A DNA stretch of 64,000 nucleotides from Geminicoccaceae bacterium (GTDB taxonomy: Bacteria > Pseudomonadota > Alphaproteobacteria > Geminicoccales > Geminicoccaceae): the NCBI GenBank assembly GCA_028279345.1, contig JANQNY010000008.1:26610-90609 (forward strand). The letters run 5' to 3'. A program made the position numbers and the translations under genes. The first letter of the stretch is position 1. The number at the start of each line of letters is the position of its first letter. Positions 21,163 through 30,954 of the stretch are shown here, piece after piece. The notes beneath the pieces were generated by a model that searched no databases, was not told the DNA's origin, and was given only the letters and a program-made list of their open reading frames with translations.

Positions 21163-21459
21163 ATGAAATCTGCCGCCGCTCTGTTGAGCACCGCCTTCGT
21201 CGCCGCTGCCGGAGTGACCGCCAGTGGTGGCGCCAACGCCGAAGACATGGTGAAGTGCTACGGCATCTCGCTCGCTGGTCAGAACGATTGCGCTGCCGGG
21301 CCGGGAACGAGCTGCGCCGGCACGTCGACGATCGACTACCAGGGCAATGCCTGGAAGCTCGTGCCGGCTGGCACGTGCGAGGAGACCACCATCACCACGG
21401 CCGACGGCCGCGAGATCAAGGGCAGCCTCGAGGAGCTCGACCGCGACCTCCCGTCCTGA
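21163..21459 (+). CDS. bufA: Bufferin-type RiPP precursor (DUF2282)
   Basis: This small exported precursor has 98 residues. The signal peptide ends near GGANA (about residue 26). Four cysteines at positions 32, 43, 51 and 72 lie in KCYG, NDCA, SCAG and TCEE contexts, as in the DUF2282 family. Known bufferins have such cysteines modified by the MNIO enzyme encoded next door and bind copper in the periplasm. GAGGAGGG precedes the ATG 21163. The ligand here is inferred from family knowledge, not seen. Confidence 0.88.
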   Translation: MKSAAALLSTAFVAAAGVTASGGANAEDMVKCYGISLAGQNDCAAGPGTSCAGTSTIDYQGNAWKLVPAGTCEETTITTADGREIKGSLEELDRDLPS

Positions 21460-21531
21460 CGTTCGGTTGCCTACCCGCCGGTGGGCGCCCTGCCCATCGG
21501 TGGGCACTTGTTCGACCGCCGGAGAGCCGAG

Positions 21532-22377
21532 ATGGCTGACCGCCTTCCACCGCGTGCCGGCGTAGGCTTCAAGCTGGAACACGCAACAGACGTGCTCGAC
21601 GGGCGGCCGGAAATCGGCTGGTTTGAGGTCCATCCCGAGAACTACATGGTCGATGGCGGTCCGCGGCATCGAGCGCTCGAAGCGCTTCGCGACGCCTATC
21701 CGCTCTCGCTGCACGGCGTGGGGCTGTCGCTCGCAAGCGATGCCCCGCCCGATGCTGGTCACCTCGCTGCGCTCAAGGCGCTCATCGACCGCTACGATCC
21801 AGCATCGGTGTCGGAGCACCTCGCGTGGTCGGCGCACGGTGATCTCTATTTCGGCGACCTCTTCCCGGTGCCGCTGACCAACGCCGCGCTCGACCGCGTC
21901 GCCGACAACGTCGCGCGCGCGCAGGACGCGCTCGACCGGCGCATCCTCATCGAGAACCCGACGCACTATCTGAGGCCCAACGGCTCGGCCGAGGAGGAGG
22001 TCGCGTTCCTCACAACCATCGCCGCGAGAACCGGCTGCGGGCTCCTGGTCGACGTGAACAACATCCAGATCAGTGCCGCGAATGTCGGCTACGATGCGGA
22101 AGCCTACATCGACGCGCTGCCGGTCGAGCTGATCGGCGAGGTGCACCTCGCCGGCTACGAGGAGGACGAGGGCGCCGAGGCGCTGTTGATCGACAGCCAT
22201 GCGCGTCCCGTGCAGAGCGACGTGTGGCAACTGTTCCGGCGCCTCGTGGCGCGGGCGGGCGCGCTACCTACGCTCGTCGAATGGGACAATGATGTGCCCG
22301 CTTGGCAGGTCCTCTACGCGGAGGCGCAGAAAGCGGAGCTTTGCCTCCGCGCGCACGCGACCGGGCACGCCGCTTGA
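21532..22377 (+). CDS. bufB: MNIO family enzyme (DUF692), bufferin modification
   Basis: This TIM-barrel multinuclear non-heme iron oxidase has 281 residues from ATG 21532; a GTG at 21481 would add 17 residues. Family blocks are all present: GVGFKLEH at the start, SLHGVGLSLAS, VSEHLAWS, LIENPTHYL, LLVDVNNIQ, EVHLAGYEE and LVEWDND, which supply the His, Asp and Glu iron ligands. It should oxidise cysteines of the DUF2282 precursor 72 bases upstream. Its stop overlaps the next gene's TTG start. Confidence 0.92.
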   Translation: MADRLPPRAGVGFKLEHATDVLDGRPEIGWFEVHPENYMVDGGPRHRALEALRDAYPLSLHGVGLSLASDAPPDAGHLAALKALIDRYDPASVSEHLAWSAHGDLYFGDLFPVPLTNAALDRVADNVARAQDALDRRILIENPTHYLRPNGSAEEEVAFLTTIAARTGCGLLVDVNNIQISAANVGYDAEAYIDALPVELIGEVHLAGYEEDEGAEALLIDSHARPVQSDVWQLFRRLVARAGALPTLVEWDNDVPAWQVLYAEAQKAELCLRAHATGHAA

Positions 22378-23132
22378 GCACGTTGGGCGCATTTCAACAG
22401 CGCTTCGCCGAAGCAGCGCTCGACGCGCACGGTGATGCCGCACCGTCCGGCCTAGACGAGGCCGACCGACGCCGGTTCCGCGTCTACCGCAACAACGTCC
22501 GCCATGGCCTGATCGAGGCGCTGGGTGCAGCCTATCCGAGCGTCCGTCGCCTGGTGGGCGATGCGTTCTTCAGGGCGATGGCCGGCGCCTTCGTCGTCGC
22601 ACACCCCCCGACCAGCCGCTCGCTCGCCCTCTACGGCGAAGGGTTCGCCGCGTTCATCGCCGACTTCGAGCCGGCCACGAGCGTGCCCTATCTCGCCGAT
22701 GTCGCCCGCCTCGAACGGGCGGTGCTCGAAGCGATGCACAGCGCCGATGCGGCACCCCTCGATCCGGGCTCGGTGACGGCGCTCGGCGAGGCGGTCGACG
22801 AGGCGGCGTTCGTGCCGCATCCGGCAACATGCGTGGTCGTCTCGCCGCATCCCATCGTCGCCCTCTGGCGCGCCCAGCAGGAGGACGCCGGTCCGTTGAC
22901 CATTGCGGACCGGGCCGAGACGGCTCTCGTCACCCGGCCCGACGAGCGCGTTCAGGTGCTTGCACTGGAAGCCGCAACCGGCCGCTTCGTTATGGAGCTG
23001 CTTGGCGGTTCGCGACCGACCGCTGCACTTGCCGTGGCCCAGCGCGTTTCGCCCCGCTTCGATGCTCTCGAGGCCTTCCAGCATCTGCTCGCGACCGGCG
23101 CGCTCACCGCCGTGATCCCGGCAGGCCCCTAG
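22374..23132 (+). CDS. bufC: DUF2063 putative DNA-binding-domain protein, MNIO partner
   Basis: The protein has 252 residues if started at TTG 22374, which overlaps the bufB stop as TTGA. The N terminus (LGAFQQRFAEAALD) and RFRVYRNNVRHGLIEALGAAYPSVRRLVGDAFFRAMA are typical of DUF2063. Despite its database name, this family acts as a partner protein that helps MNIO enzymes recognise the precursor. No export signal is seen, so it should be cytoplasmic with BufB. A frame opening further upstream lies wholly inside bufB and is not credible. Confidence 0.88.
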   Translation: MSTLGAFQQRFAEAALDAHGDAAPSGLDEADRRRFRVYRNNVRHGLIEALGAAYPSVRRLVGDAFFRAMAGAFVVAHPPTSRSLALYGEGFAAFIADFEPATSVPYLADVARLERAVLEAMHSADAAPLDPGSVTALGEAVDEAAFVPHPATCVVVSPHPIVALWRAQQEDAGPLTIADRAETALVTRPDERVQVLALEAATGRFVMELLGGSRPTAALAVAQRVSPRFDALEAFQHLLATGALTAVIPAGP

Positions 23133-23143
23133 GAGGAATTCTC

Positions 23144-23641
23144 ATGACGGACGCCGATCAGGTCGCTGACGCTAGTGCCGGCGGCCCCATCGCCGGGCTG
23201 CGGCACGTTCAGGCGCGCATCGACGCGTGGGCCACGAGCCTGACGCCCTTAGCGCTCCTGCTGCTCCGCCTGCCGGTAGCCTGGGTGTTCTGGCGCTCGG
23301 GACGCACCAAGGTCGAGGGCTGGAACATTTTCAGCATCACACCGAGCCAGCCCTTTCTCTTCGAGCACGAGTTCGGCATGCCTTTTCCGGTCCTGAGCGC
23401 GCACGTTACCGCCATCGCTGAGCACGTCTTGCCGATCCTGCTCGTGCTCGGGCTGGCCACGCGGTTCAGCGCATTGGGCCTCCTCATCATGACCGCGGTC
23501 ATCCAGCTCTTCATCTTCCCCGGCGCCTGGGCTAGCACGCACATGTGGTGGGCGGTGACGCTCGTGGCCGTGCTGATCCTCGGTCCTGGCAAGCTCTCGC
23601 TCGACTACCTGTTCGGACGCGCATTTGGTGGAGCACGATGA
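23144..23641 (+). CDS. DoxX family membrane protein
   Basis: The protein has 165 residues and about four hydrophobic segments (LALLLLRLPVAWVFW, HVLPILLVLGLATRF, LGLLIMTAVIQLFIF, WWAVTLVAVLIL). FWRSGRTKVEGWN early in the chain is a DoxX-type feature. AGGAGG at 23131-23136 overlaps the bufC stop and precedes ATG 23144. DoxX genes are regular members of bufferin clusters, where an electron-transfer or redox role has been suggested. Confidence 0.87.
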   Translation: MTDADQVADASAGGPIAGLRHVQARIDAWATSLTPLALLLLRLPVAWVFWRSGRTKVEGWNIFSITPSQPFLFEHEFGMPFPVLSAHVTAIAEHVLPILLVLGLATRFSALGLLIMTAVIQLFIFPGAWASTHMWWAVTLVAVLILGPGKLSLDYLFGRAFGGAR

Positions 23642-24105
23642 TGGTTAGGCTGGCACTCGTTCTCGCGTTGTTTGGTGCGAGCCCCGCGGCGGCGGAGCTG
23701 TTCGACAAGCCCGGCTGGGTGATCATGCCGACCGAGCACGACTACGCGACGCTCATCGAGCGTACCAACGCGGCCGTCGAGGCGAGCCCGCTCGGCGTGG
23801 TCACGCGCGCGAGCGCCACGGTCGGCGCGCAGAACATAGGCGAGACGATCCCCGGCAACATGGTCGTGGGCGTCTTCGCCCCACCCTTCGCCGTCCGCAT
23901 GCTCGACGCCAGCGTCCAGGCCGGCATCGAGGCTCCCTTGCGCCTCTACCTGACCGAGAACGACGACGGCACGGCCACCCTCAGCTACCGCACCGCCACC
24001 CACGTCTTCGCCCCCTATACCGACGGCGGCTTCGAACTCGAAGACCTAGCCGGCGAGCTCGACGGCATCCTCGCCGCGATCGCGGAAAACGCGGCGGGGA
24101 GCTGA
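23638..24105 (+). CDS. Exported DUF302 family protein
   Basis: The protein has 155 residues. The start ATG 23638 overlaps the DoxX stop in ATGA; ATG 23641 is equally possible. A signal peptide ends near PAAAE (about residue 21). The rest (IERTNAAVEASPLGVVTRASATVGAQNIGE, IGETIPGNMVVGVFAPPFA, APLRLYLTENDDG, LSYRT) matches the DUF302 fold. Translational coupling places it firmly in the buf operon, so it may be a periplasmic accessory for metal or redox stress. Its exact function is unknown. Confidence 0.8.
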   Translation: MMVRLALVLALFGASPAAAELFDKPGWVIMPTEHDYATLIERTNAAVEASPLGVVTRASATVGAQNIGETIPGNMVVGVFAPPFAVRMLDASVQAGIEAPLRLYLTENDDGTATLSYRTATHVFAPYTDGGFELEDLAGELDGILAAIAENAAGS

Positions 24106-24548
24106 GGTGCGCGCTTGATCGTGGCGTGACCGCGCCGCCTCGCGGCAGCGGCCTCGTCGTCGACTGCGACTTGTCGATCGGTTGCAGATCTTTGAGCCCG
24201 TCCAGACCCGCTTCCGATAAGGCCGTTTCCAGTCCCGGAAGCCGGTCCGGTCCACCCGGCCCCCGCGGCACGCCTCGCTTGCACTGCCGAGCGTGTCCGT
24301 CGGCTCACTGACCTTCGGCCGCCGGTGTGCCAGCTCGGTCCAGAGGCCTTTGAGTTCGTGCGCTTGCGGGTCGTGGTTCCTGACTTCGCTATTCCCGTTT
24401 GCCACGAGGTCGACCCAGACCGGGCCGCACGGCAGGGAGGTCAAGCGAGCACATACGTGTTCTATTAGAGGATCATAAATTCATCACACGAGCCATTGAT
24501 GGAACATCTGCTCTCCGAATCGCTTGAAGTCTCTGCAATGATCTATAA
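24106..24548. other. Intergenic region between buf operon and hipBA
   Basis: No intact gene is recognised in these 443 bases. A minus-strand frame (24046-24444) has pieces that read like protein (for example LETALSEAGLDGLKDLQP in another frame), so a decayed gene is possible. The last 100 bases turn AT-rich and contain related AT-rich stretches, GATCATAAATTCATC and GATCTATAAATGATG, which could form the hipBA promoter and operator. Confidence 0.45.
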
Positions 24549-24935
24549 ATGATGCATGAAGCGTCTTTGGCGTCTATTCATGGATCGAACGGAGCGATGG
24601 CGAAGCCTGCCCACCGAAGCTATTCCCGGTATGCTCGCGAAGCTGCGGAGCTTCTGGGGCTCATGATCCATAACGCGCGCACAGAGCGCGATCTCACGGT
24701 CGCCGATGTCGCGGAGCGCGCCGGGATCTCGCGTGGCCTTGTCCACCGGATCGAGAAGGGCGAAATGGGCTCATCCATCGGTGCGGCCTTCGAAGTGGCC
24801 GCCATCGTCGGGCTGCGCCTCTTCCAAGCCGAGCCGACAACTCTGACCCGGCACCTGTCGATGGAACGCGACAAGTTCACCCTGCTTCCGAAAGCCGTTC
24901 GCGCGGGAAGGACCAAGGTGAACGATGACTTCTGA
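24549..24935 (+). CDS. hipB: HipB-like antitoxin, XRE helix-turn-helix
   Basis: The protein has 128 residues from ATG 24549; ATG 24597 would give a 112-residue form. The helix-turn-helix reads LTVADVAERAGISRGLVHRIEKGE, a canonical XRE unit. The C-terminal tail ends KAVRAGRTKVNDDF, suitable for contact with HipA. The gene overlaps hipA by 11 bases, the usual antitoxin-first order. By analogy with HipB it would neutralise the kinase and repress the pair. Confidence 0.83.
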   Translation: MMHEASLASIHGSNGAMAKPAHRSYSRYAREAAELLGLMIHNARTERDLTVADVAERAGISRGLVHRIEKGEMGSSIGAAFEVAAIVGLRLFQAEPTTLTRHLSMERDKFTLLPKAVRAGRTKVNDDF

Positions 24936-26205
24936 GCGCCCCGCGACCAAAGCGCCGGAAGAGGCTTATGTCTGGTTGTGGCTGCCCAACGCAACGGAAC
25001 CCATCGTCGCCGGTCGCATCGCGCGCGACGGCGAGCGGCTGATCTTCAACTACGGCCAGAGCTATCTCGACCGGAACAATCGCGTCTCGATCTATGAGCC
25101 GGAGCTACCGTTGCGCAGCGGCGCCATTGCGCCTGAGGTCGGACTAAGGATGGCCGGATGCCTGCGCGACGCGGCGCCCGATGCGTGGGGCCGTCGTGTG
25201 ATCTTGAACCGAACCTTTGGACGCAAGGGCAAGGACATAGATGCCGGCGCGTTGGACGAACTCATCTACCTGTTGGAGTCGGGATCCGACCGCGTTGGCG
25301 CATTGGACTTCCAGCGATCCCCTACCGAGTACCAGCCGCGCGCCGTCCAAGCCGCGACGCTCGAGGAGTTGCTGAGCGCCGCCGAGAAAGTCGAGAACGG
25401 TGTGCCGCTGACGCCCGATCTCGATCAGGCGCTCTATCACGGCACTTCGCTGGGCGGCGCGCGCCCGAAGGCCATGATCCAGGATGGCGACACGAAGATG
25501 ATCGCCAAGTTCGCTTCCTCCACGGACACGTACAACGTGGTGAAGGGGGAGTATCTCGCCATGCGGCTTGCCGCAAAAATTGGCCTCGACGTCGCCCCCG
25601 TGCGACTCGAGCGGGCCGCGGGCAAGGATGTGCTGCTGGTCGAGCGCTTCGACCGTATCCGTACCGTTGGCGAATGGACGCGCAAGGCGATGGTCTCGGC
25701 ACTCACGCTGTTCGGCCTCGACGAGATGATGGCGCGTTACACCAGCTATGAGGACCTTGCAGAAATCGTCCGCCACCGTTTTACGTCGCCGAAGGCGACG
25801 CTGCATGAGTTGTACGGACGATTGGTATTCAACATTCTGTGCGGCAACACAGATGACCATGCTCGCAATCACGCAGGGTTCTGGGACGGCGAACACCTGA
25901 CGCTGACACCCGCCTATGATATCTGCCCGCAAAGCCGCACCGGCAACGTGGCCCGCCAGGCGATGCTGATCGTCGGGAACGATCGGACGAGCAGCCTCGC
26001 GACCTGCCTCGAGGCGGCGCCTAAGTTCCAGCTCGATGCAAAGGCAGCAAAGGACATCATCGTTCGGCAGATCAGCACCGTCCGCGATGGATGGAACGAT
26101 ATCTGCGAGGAGGCGGAATTGACTGAGGTTGAGCGCAGCCTGTTCGAGCAGCGCATCTTTTTGAACAGCTTCATCTTCGAAGGCACGCCGGAGGCTTTGC
26201 GATGA
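24925..26205 (+). CDS. hipA: HipA-like Ser/Thr kinase toxin
   Basis: The protein has 426 residues, full length for the family. The N-terminal domain, the GTSLGGARPKAM loop, IAKF with the ATP-binding lysine, VLLVERFDR, the catalytic GNTDDHARNH and the metal-binding aspartate in PAYDICPQ are all present, so it looks like an active kinase. E. coli HipA phosphorylates glutamyl-tRNA synthetase; the target here is unknown. It overlaps hipB, completing a type II toxin-antitoxin pair. Confidence 0.87.
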   Translation: MTSERPATKAPEEAYVWLWLPNATEPIVAGRIARDGERLIFNYGQSYLDRNNRVSIYEPELPLRSGAIAPEVGLRMAGCLRDAAPDAWGRRVILNRTFGRKGKDIDAGALDELIYLLESGSDRVGALDFQRSPTEYQPRAVQAATLEELLSAAEKVENGVPLTPDLDQALYHGTSLGGARPKAMIQDGDTKMIAKFASSTDTYNVVKGEYLAMRLAAKIGLDVAPVRLERAAGKDVLLVERFDRIRTVGEWTRKAMVSALTLFGLDEMMARYTSYEDLAEIVRHRFTSPKATLHELYGRLVFNILCGNTDDHARNHAGFWDGEHLTLTPAYDICPQSRTGNVARQAMLIVGNDRTSSLATCLEAAPKFQLDAKAAKDIIVRQISTVRDGWNDICEEAELTEVERSLFEQRIFLNSFIFEGTPEALR

Positions 26206-26522
26206 TGGAGAACCCATCTTGGCGATGGCGAAGGCCGACATGTCCCCTCGGCCTCCTTGGCTGCCGAACAGCTCGTTTGTTTCCCAGGGTCTTCGGCACT
26301 GAGTGCGGTGGCCGCGATGCGGTCGCTCTCGGTTGTCGTGGTGCCGTGAGCCAGCGTGCTTAGGTTTGCGTGCCTCGACACTGTGGTCGGCCGTCGACCG
26401 CGAGCTGGGCTGGAAGAGTTCGGCGAACACGGCGACATGGGATCGTTGGACGAGGCCTTGGCCCTTGATCCCAGCGCCGCGGGGCCTCATCCAGTGCGGC
26501 GCGCCGTTCCCGGAGAGCGTCC
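26206..26522. other. Intergenic region between hipA and rpe
   Basis: I see no credible gene in these 317 bases. Short frames on both strands lack start signals and recognisable motifs. GGAG near 26513 serves as the rpe ribosome binding site. The rest has no obvious hairpin with a T tract. Confidence 0.5.
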
Positions 26523-27194
26523 GTGCCCAACGACCTACTGATCGCGCCGTCGATCCTTGCTGCCGACTTCGCGCGGCTGGGCGACGAGGTGGAGGCGGTC
26601 GATCGGGCGGGGGCGGATTGGGTACACCTGGACGTCATGGACGGGCATTTCGTGCCCAACATCACCTTCGGGCCGCAGGTGGTGCGCGCGATCCGGGGGC
26701 GCACGGCGAAGCCCTTCGACTGTCATCTGATGATCGAGCCTGTGGACCCGTTCATCGTGCCATTCGCCGAGGCGGGCTCGGACCTCATCACGGTCCACGC
26801 CGAAGCATGTCCGCATCTCGACCGCTCGCTGCAGCTCATCCGCTCGCTCGGCAAGCGCGCGGGCGTCTCGCTCAACCCGGCGACGCCCGAGACGGTGATC
26901 GAGTACGTGCTCGACCAGATCGACCTCATCCTCGTCATGACCGTGAACCCCGGCTTCGGTGGCCAGGCCTTCTTGCCCTCGCAGCTCGAGAAACTGCGAC
27001 GGCTCAAGGCGATGATCGCCGGGCGGCCGATCCGGCTCGAGGTCGACGGAGGCATCACACCCGAGACAGAGGGTGCGGTAGTGAGCGCCGGCGCCGACGT
27101 GCTGGTGGCAGGCTCGGCGATCTTCGGGGCTGCGGACTACGCAGAGGCCATCCGCGCCCTTAGACGGCACGCACCCGACGCGATCGACGTCTAA
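26523..27194 (+). CDS. rpe: Ribulose-phosphate 3-epimerase
   Basis: Rpe interconverts ribulose 5-phosphate and xylulose 5-phosphate in the pentose phosphate pathway. It has 223 residues from a GTG with GGAG about 6 bases upstream. The catalytic and metal-binding blocks are intact: [41 protein letters not shown] and LEVDGGI. It converges with glpK, whose stop is 12 bases away. Confidence 0.97.
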   Translation: MPNDLLIAPSILAADFARLGDEVEAVDRAGADWVHLDVMDGHFVPNITFGPQVVRAIRGRTAKPFDCHLMIEPVDPFIVPFAEAGSDLITVHAEACPHLDRSLQLIRSLGKRAGVSLNPATPETVIEYVLDQIDLILVMTVNPGFGGQAFLPSQLEKLRRLKAMIAGRPIRLEVDGGITPETEGAVVSAGADVLVAGSAIFGAADYAEAIRALRRHAPDAIDV

Positions 27195-27206
27195 GCGCGC
27201 TCGCCC

Positions 27207-28709
27207 TCAGCCGCTCGTCGTGCGCACCCGCGCCACCGCGTCCCGCCACCCTGCGAGCCGCGCCTCGCGCGTGCCGGCGTCGAGCCGTGGTTCGAAGGTT
27301 CGCTCGCACTGCCAGGCCGCGCTGATGTCGTCGAGGCTCTTGTAGACCCCCACTTCGAGGCCGGCGAGGTAAGCCGCGCCTAGAGCGGTGGTTTCGATCA
27401 CCCGCGGGCGCTCGACGACGAGGTCGAGGATGTCGGCAAGCGCCTGGCAGACGAAATCGTTCGCCACCATGCCGCCATCGACGCGCAGCGACGTGGCACC
27501 GGTGATCCCCGCTGCCGCGGCATCCGCGGTCATCGCCGCCTGGAGATCGCTGGTCTGGTAGGCGACCGATTCGAGGGTCGCGCGAACAATGTGCGCCCTT
27601 GCGCTGTCGCGGCTGAGGCCGATGAGCGCGCCCCTGGCATCAGGGTCCCAGAAGGGCGCGCCGAGGCCGGTGAAGGCCGGCACCAGATAGGCGCCGCGGG
27701 TGTCGGGGACCGACTGCGCGATGGCCTCCGTCTCCGCTGCCGTGGTCACCAGGGCGAGCTGATCGCGCAGCCACTGCACGGCAGCGCCGGCAACGAAGAT
27801 GCTGCCTTCGATGGCGTAGGTGCGCTCGCCACCGAGCTGCCAGGCGACCGTGGTGAGGAGGCGGTTCTCTGATTCGACTGGTGCCGTGCCGATGTTGAGC
27901 AGCGCGAAGCAACCGGTGCCGTAGGTGCTCTTGACCATGCCTGGGGTGAAGCAGGCCTGGCCGAAGGTGGCCGCCTGCTGGTCACCCGCAATACCCGTGA
28001 TGGGCAAGGCCCGGCCGAGATGGGCGGGCGCCATCTCGCCGAAGAAGCCGCTATTGTCCTTCACCTCGGGCAGCATGCTTGTCGGGATGCCCAGCCGCTC
28101 GAGCATCACCTTGTCCCACGTCCCCGAGCGGATGTCGTACAGCAACGTACGACTGGCGTTGGCCGCGTCGGTCGCGTGCACGCGACCTTCGGTGAGCCGC
28201 CAAAGGAGAAAGCAGTCGATCGTCCCCATCGCCAGCTCGCCGCGCTCTGCAGCCTCACGCGCGCCCGCCACGTTCTCCAGCATCCAGGCGACCTTGGTGC
28301 CCGCGAAATAGCTGTCGATGACGAGGCCAGTGGTAGCGCGGACGTGCGGTTCGAAACCGTCGCTGACGAGCTGGCGGCAGAGCGGTGCCGTGCGCCGGTC
28401 CTGCCAGACGATCGCTCGGTGGATGGGTCGACCGGTCGCGCGCTCCCAAACCACCGCCGTTTCGCGCTGGTTGGTGATGCCGACGGCGGCAATGTCGTTG
28501 ACGCCGAGCCCCGCGTCCGCAAGCGCCTCCTTGCACGTGGCGAGCACGCCGTACCAGATCTCCTCGGCGTCGTGCTCGACCCAGCCGCTCTCGGGAAAGT
28601 GCTGGGTCAGCTCTTGCTGACCGGTGCCGCGAATCACTCCCGCCTCGTCGAAAACGATCGCCCGTGTGCTCGTGGTTCCCTGGTCGATCGCCAGGACGTG
28701 CGTCGCCAT
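27207..28709 (-). CDS. glpK: Glycerol kinase
   Basis: GlpK phosphorylates glycerol to glycerol 3-phosphate. It has 500 residues, normal length. The FGGY kinase features are [16 protein letters not shown] at the N terminus, [35 protein letters not shown] and [11 protein letters not shown]. No glycerol facilitator, GlpD or GlpR gene is next to it. The start codon ATG 28709 opens into the divergent intergenic region shared with the CTERM protein. Confidence 0.97.
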   Translation of the reverse strand: MATHVLAIDQGTTSTRAIVFDEAGVIRGTGQQELTQHFPESGWVEHDAEEIWYGVLATCKEALADAGLGVNDIAAVGITNQRETAVVWERATGRPIHRAIVWQDRRTAPLCRQLVSDGFEPHVRATTGLVIDSYFAGTKVAWMLENVAGAREAAERGELAMGTIDCFLLWRLTEGRVHATDAANASRTLLYDIRSGTWDKVMLERLGIPTSMLPEVKDNSGFFGEMAPAHLGRALPITGIAGDQQAATFGQACFTPGMVKSTYGTGCFALLNIGTAPVESENRLLTTVAWQLGGERTYAIEGSIFVAGAAVQWLRDQLALVTTAAETEAIAQSVPDTRGAYLVPAFTGLGAPFWDPDARGALIGLSRDSARAHIVRATLESVAYQTSDLQAAMTADAAAAGITGATSLRVDGGMVANDFVCQALADILDLVVERPRVIETTALGAAYLAGLEVGVYKSLDDISAAWQCERTFEPRLDAGTREARLAGWRDAVARVRTTSG

Positions 28710-29094
28710 GTGCGGCCCCTCCCCTTGCTTGGTCGCACTAGCCGATCACCGGAGATCACCACGCGTCAAGCCCCGCCCGCCGCAGCCGAACCTTCGTTGG
28801 CTCGGCCGCCGGCGCTTCGGTCCCCTACCGGGGGACGCCCGCACGCGACCACGGGTACGCCCCGCGTTCGCTCCAAGTCTGCGTTCGCCCAGCGCGTCTG
28901 AGGCCGCGAATCTTCCGCAACTGAGACCTGCGTAGGCGCAACCCGCTGAGAAAGCTCGACGTCGGGCCACGCCGGTCGCCCGCTGCCCAATTCATGGTTG
29001 AAGAAGCTGAAAGCAATAATCGTAAAGAGGAACTTCAAGAAAGCTCACATAAACTCTACCTGAGCTGAACATATTCGATAAAGAGGGCTTTCTC
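28710..29094. other. Divergent intergenic region, glpK / CTERM protein
   Basis: These 385 bases separate two diverging genes and hold no recognised gene. The glpK-proximal half is GC-rich with a hairpin at 28820-28836 (GTCCCC, loop TACCG, GGGGAC). The last ~90 bases before ATG 29095 are AT-rich and probably carry the promoter of the CTERM gene, with AAGAGGG as its ribosome binding site. A weak AGCTCA/TGAGCT inverted repeat lies at 29042-29066. Confidence 0.5.
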
Positions 29095-29802
29095 ATGCTT
29101 CTTCGACGGTCAGCGACAACGTTCGGCGCCGTTCTGGGCCTGCTCACGGGTGGCGCGCTCCTGGCCGCGCCGACGCAAGCGGCGATCCTGATTGAGCGCA
29201 CCGACGATTTGTTCTTCAGCCGGCCCGGCAATGTCGAGTTCGCCGTTGCGGAGGGTCGCGCCGGCGTTCCGGGTAATGGCGATTGGGAGGTTGGCATCGG
29301 CAACCCATCTCCCGGCGGCGGCCAGGCGCAGTTCAACTGGAGCGGGGACACCCCGTTTGAGCTCGCCTACGACAGCGGCGCGAACGAGCTGAGCTTCACG
29401 CTCGGTTCGCTATCGCCAATGACCTTCACCCCTGACCTCAGCAGTGCCGACGCGATTGCGATTCGTGTGCGCGGTGAGAGTGGCAACCCCAACGCGGCGC
29501 GAAACGGGACGGTGACGCTGACGGACCTGACGTTCAACGGCCACCTGCTCGACGGGGGCACCGTGGCCAGCAGCGACGGCGTTTCGGTCCTCGCGTTCAG
29601 CACGACGGGCCTCGACAGCGATTGGACGCTCTCGGGCATGGCCAGTGTTCTGGGCGGTGTCAGATCGTCGGTCGCCTTCCAGATCAAGGCCGGTGACTTC
29701 ACCGTCGTGCCCGTGCCGGCGGCCCTGCCGCTGCTGGCGACGGGGCTCGCCGCGCTCGGCTATGTCCGCCATCGCCGCCGGCAGAACAGCGCTACCGCTT
29801 GA
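29095..29802 (+). CDS. Exported protein with VPxPA-CTERM sorting signal
   Basis: The protein has 235 residues. It begins with a signal peptide (LRRSATTFGAVLGLLTGGALLAA, cleavage near TQA) and ends with VPVPAALPLLATGL, a short hydrophobic span and a basic tail (RHRRRQ). That tripartite end is the PEP-CTERM/VPLPA-CTERM tag recognised by exosortase or a related rhombosortase-like enzyme. The body is rich in Gly, Asn, Thr and Ser and looks like a beta-rich secreted protein; no enzyme motif is seen. No sorting protease is encoded in the window. Confidence 0.75.
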   Translation: MLLRRSATTFGAVLGLLTGGALLAAPTQAAILIERTDDLFFSRPGNVEFAVAEGRAGVPGNGDWEVGIGNPSPGGGQAQFNWSGDTPFELAYDSGANELSFTLGSLSPMTFTPDLSSADAIAIRVRGESGNPNAARNGTVTLTDLTFNGHLLDGGTVASSDGVSVLAFSTTGLDSDWTLSGMASVLGGVRSSVAFQIKAGDFTVVPVPAALPLLATGLAALGYVRHRRRQNSATA

Positions 29803-29826
29803 TCGGGAGCATTTCCGCGCAAGAGA

Positions 29827-29850
29827 AAGGGCGGCTCTCGGGCCGCCCTT
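29827..29850. terminator. Bidirectional rho-independent terminator
   Basis: A nine-pair stem AAGGGCGGC/GCCGCCCTT encloses the six-base loop TCTCGG and is followed by a T-rich GTCTTTGTC; on the other strand CTTTCTCTT follows. It lies between the convergent CTERM gene and ilvC and can serve both. Confidence 0.85.
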
Positions 29851-29890
29851 GTCTTTGTCGGCCGCAGTCGGAGCCGAGTCCGCCGCGTGC

Positions 29891-30922
<1,032 letters not shown>

Positions 30923-30954
30923 TCATTGTTTGCGTTGGCGCGATCTCTAGGGGC

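Noticed and set aside
24046..24444. A 132-residue minus-strand frame behind the buf operon
   Set aside because: It overlaps the DUF302 gene, has no ribosome binding site, and its protein-like pieces fall in different frames. At best it is a decayed gene.
26206..26522. Possible transposase remnant on the minus strand between hipA and rpe
   Set aside because: A short stretch (DHSVEARKPKHAG) faintly recalls IS1595-type sequence, but the similarity is too brief to support a call.
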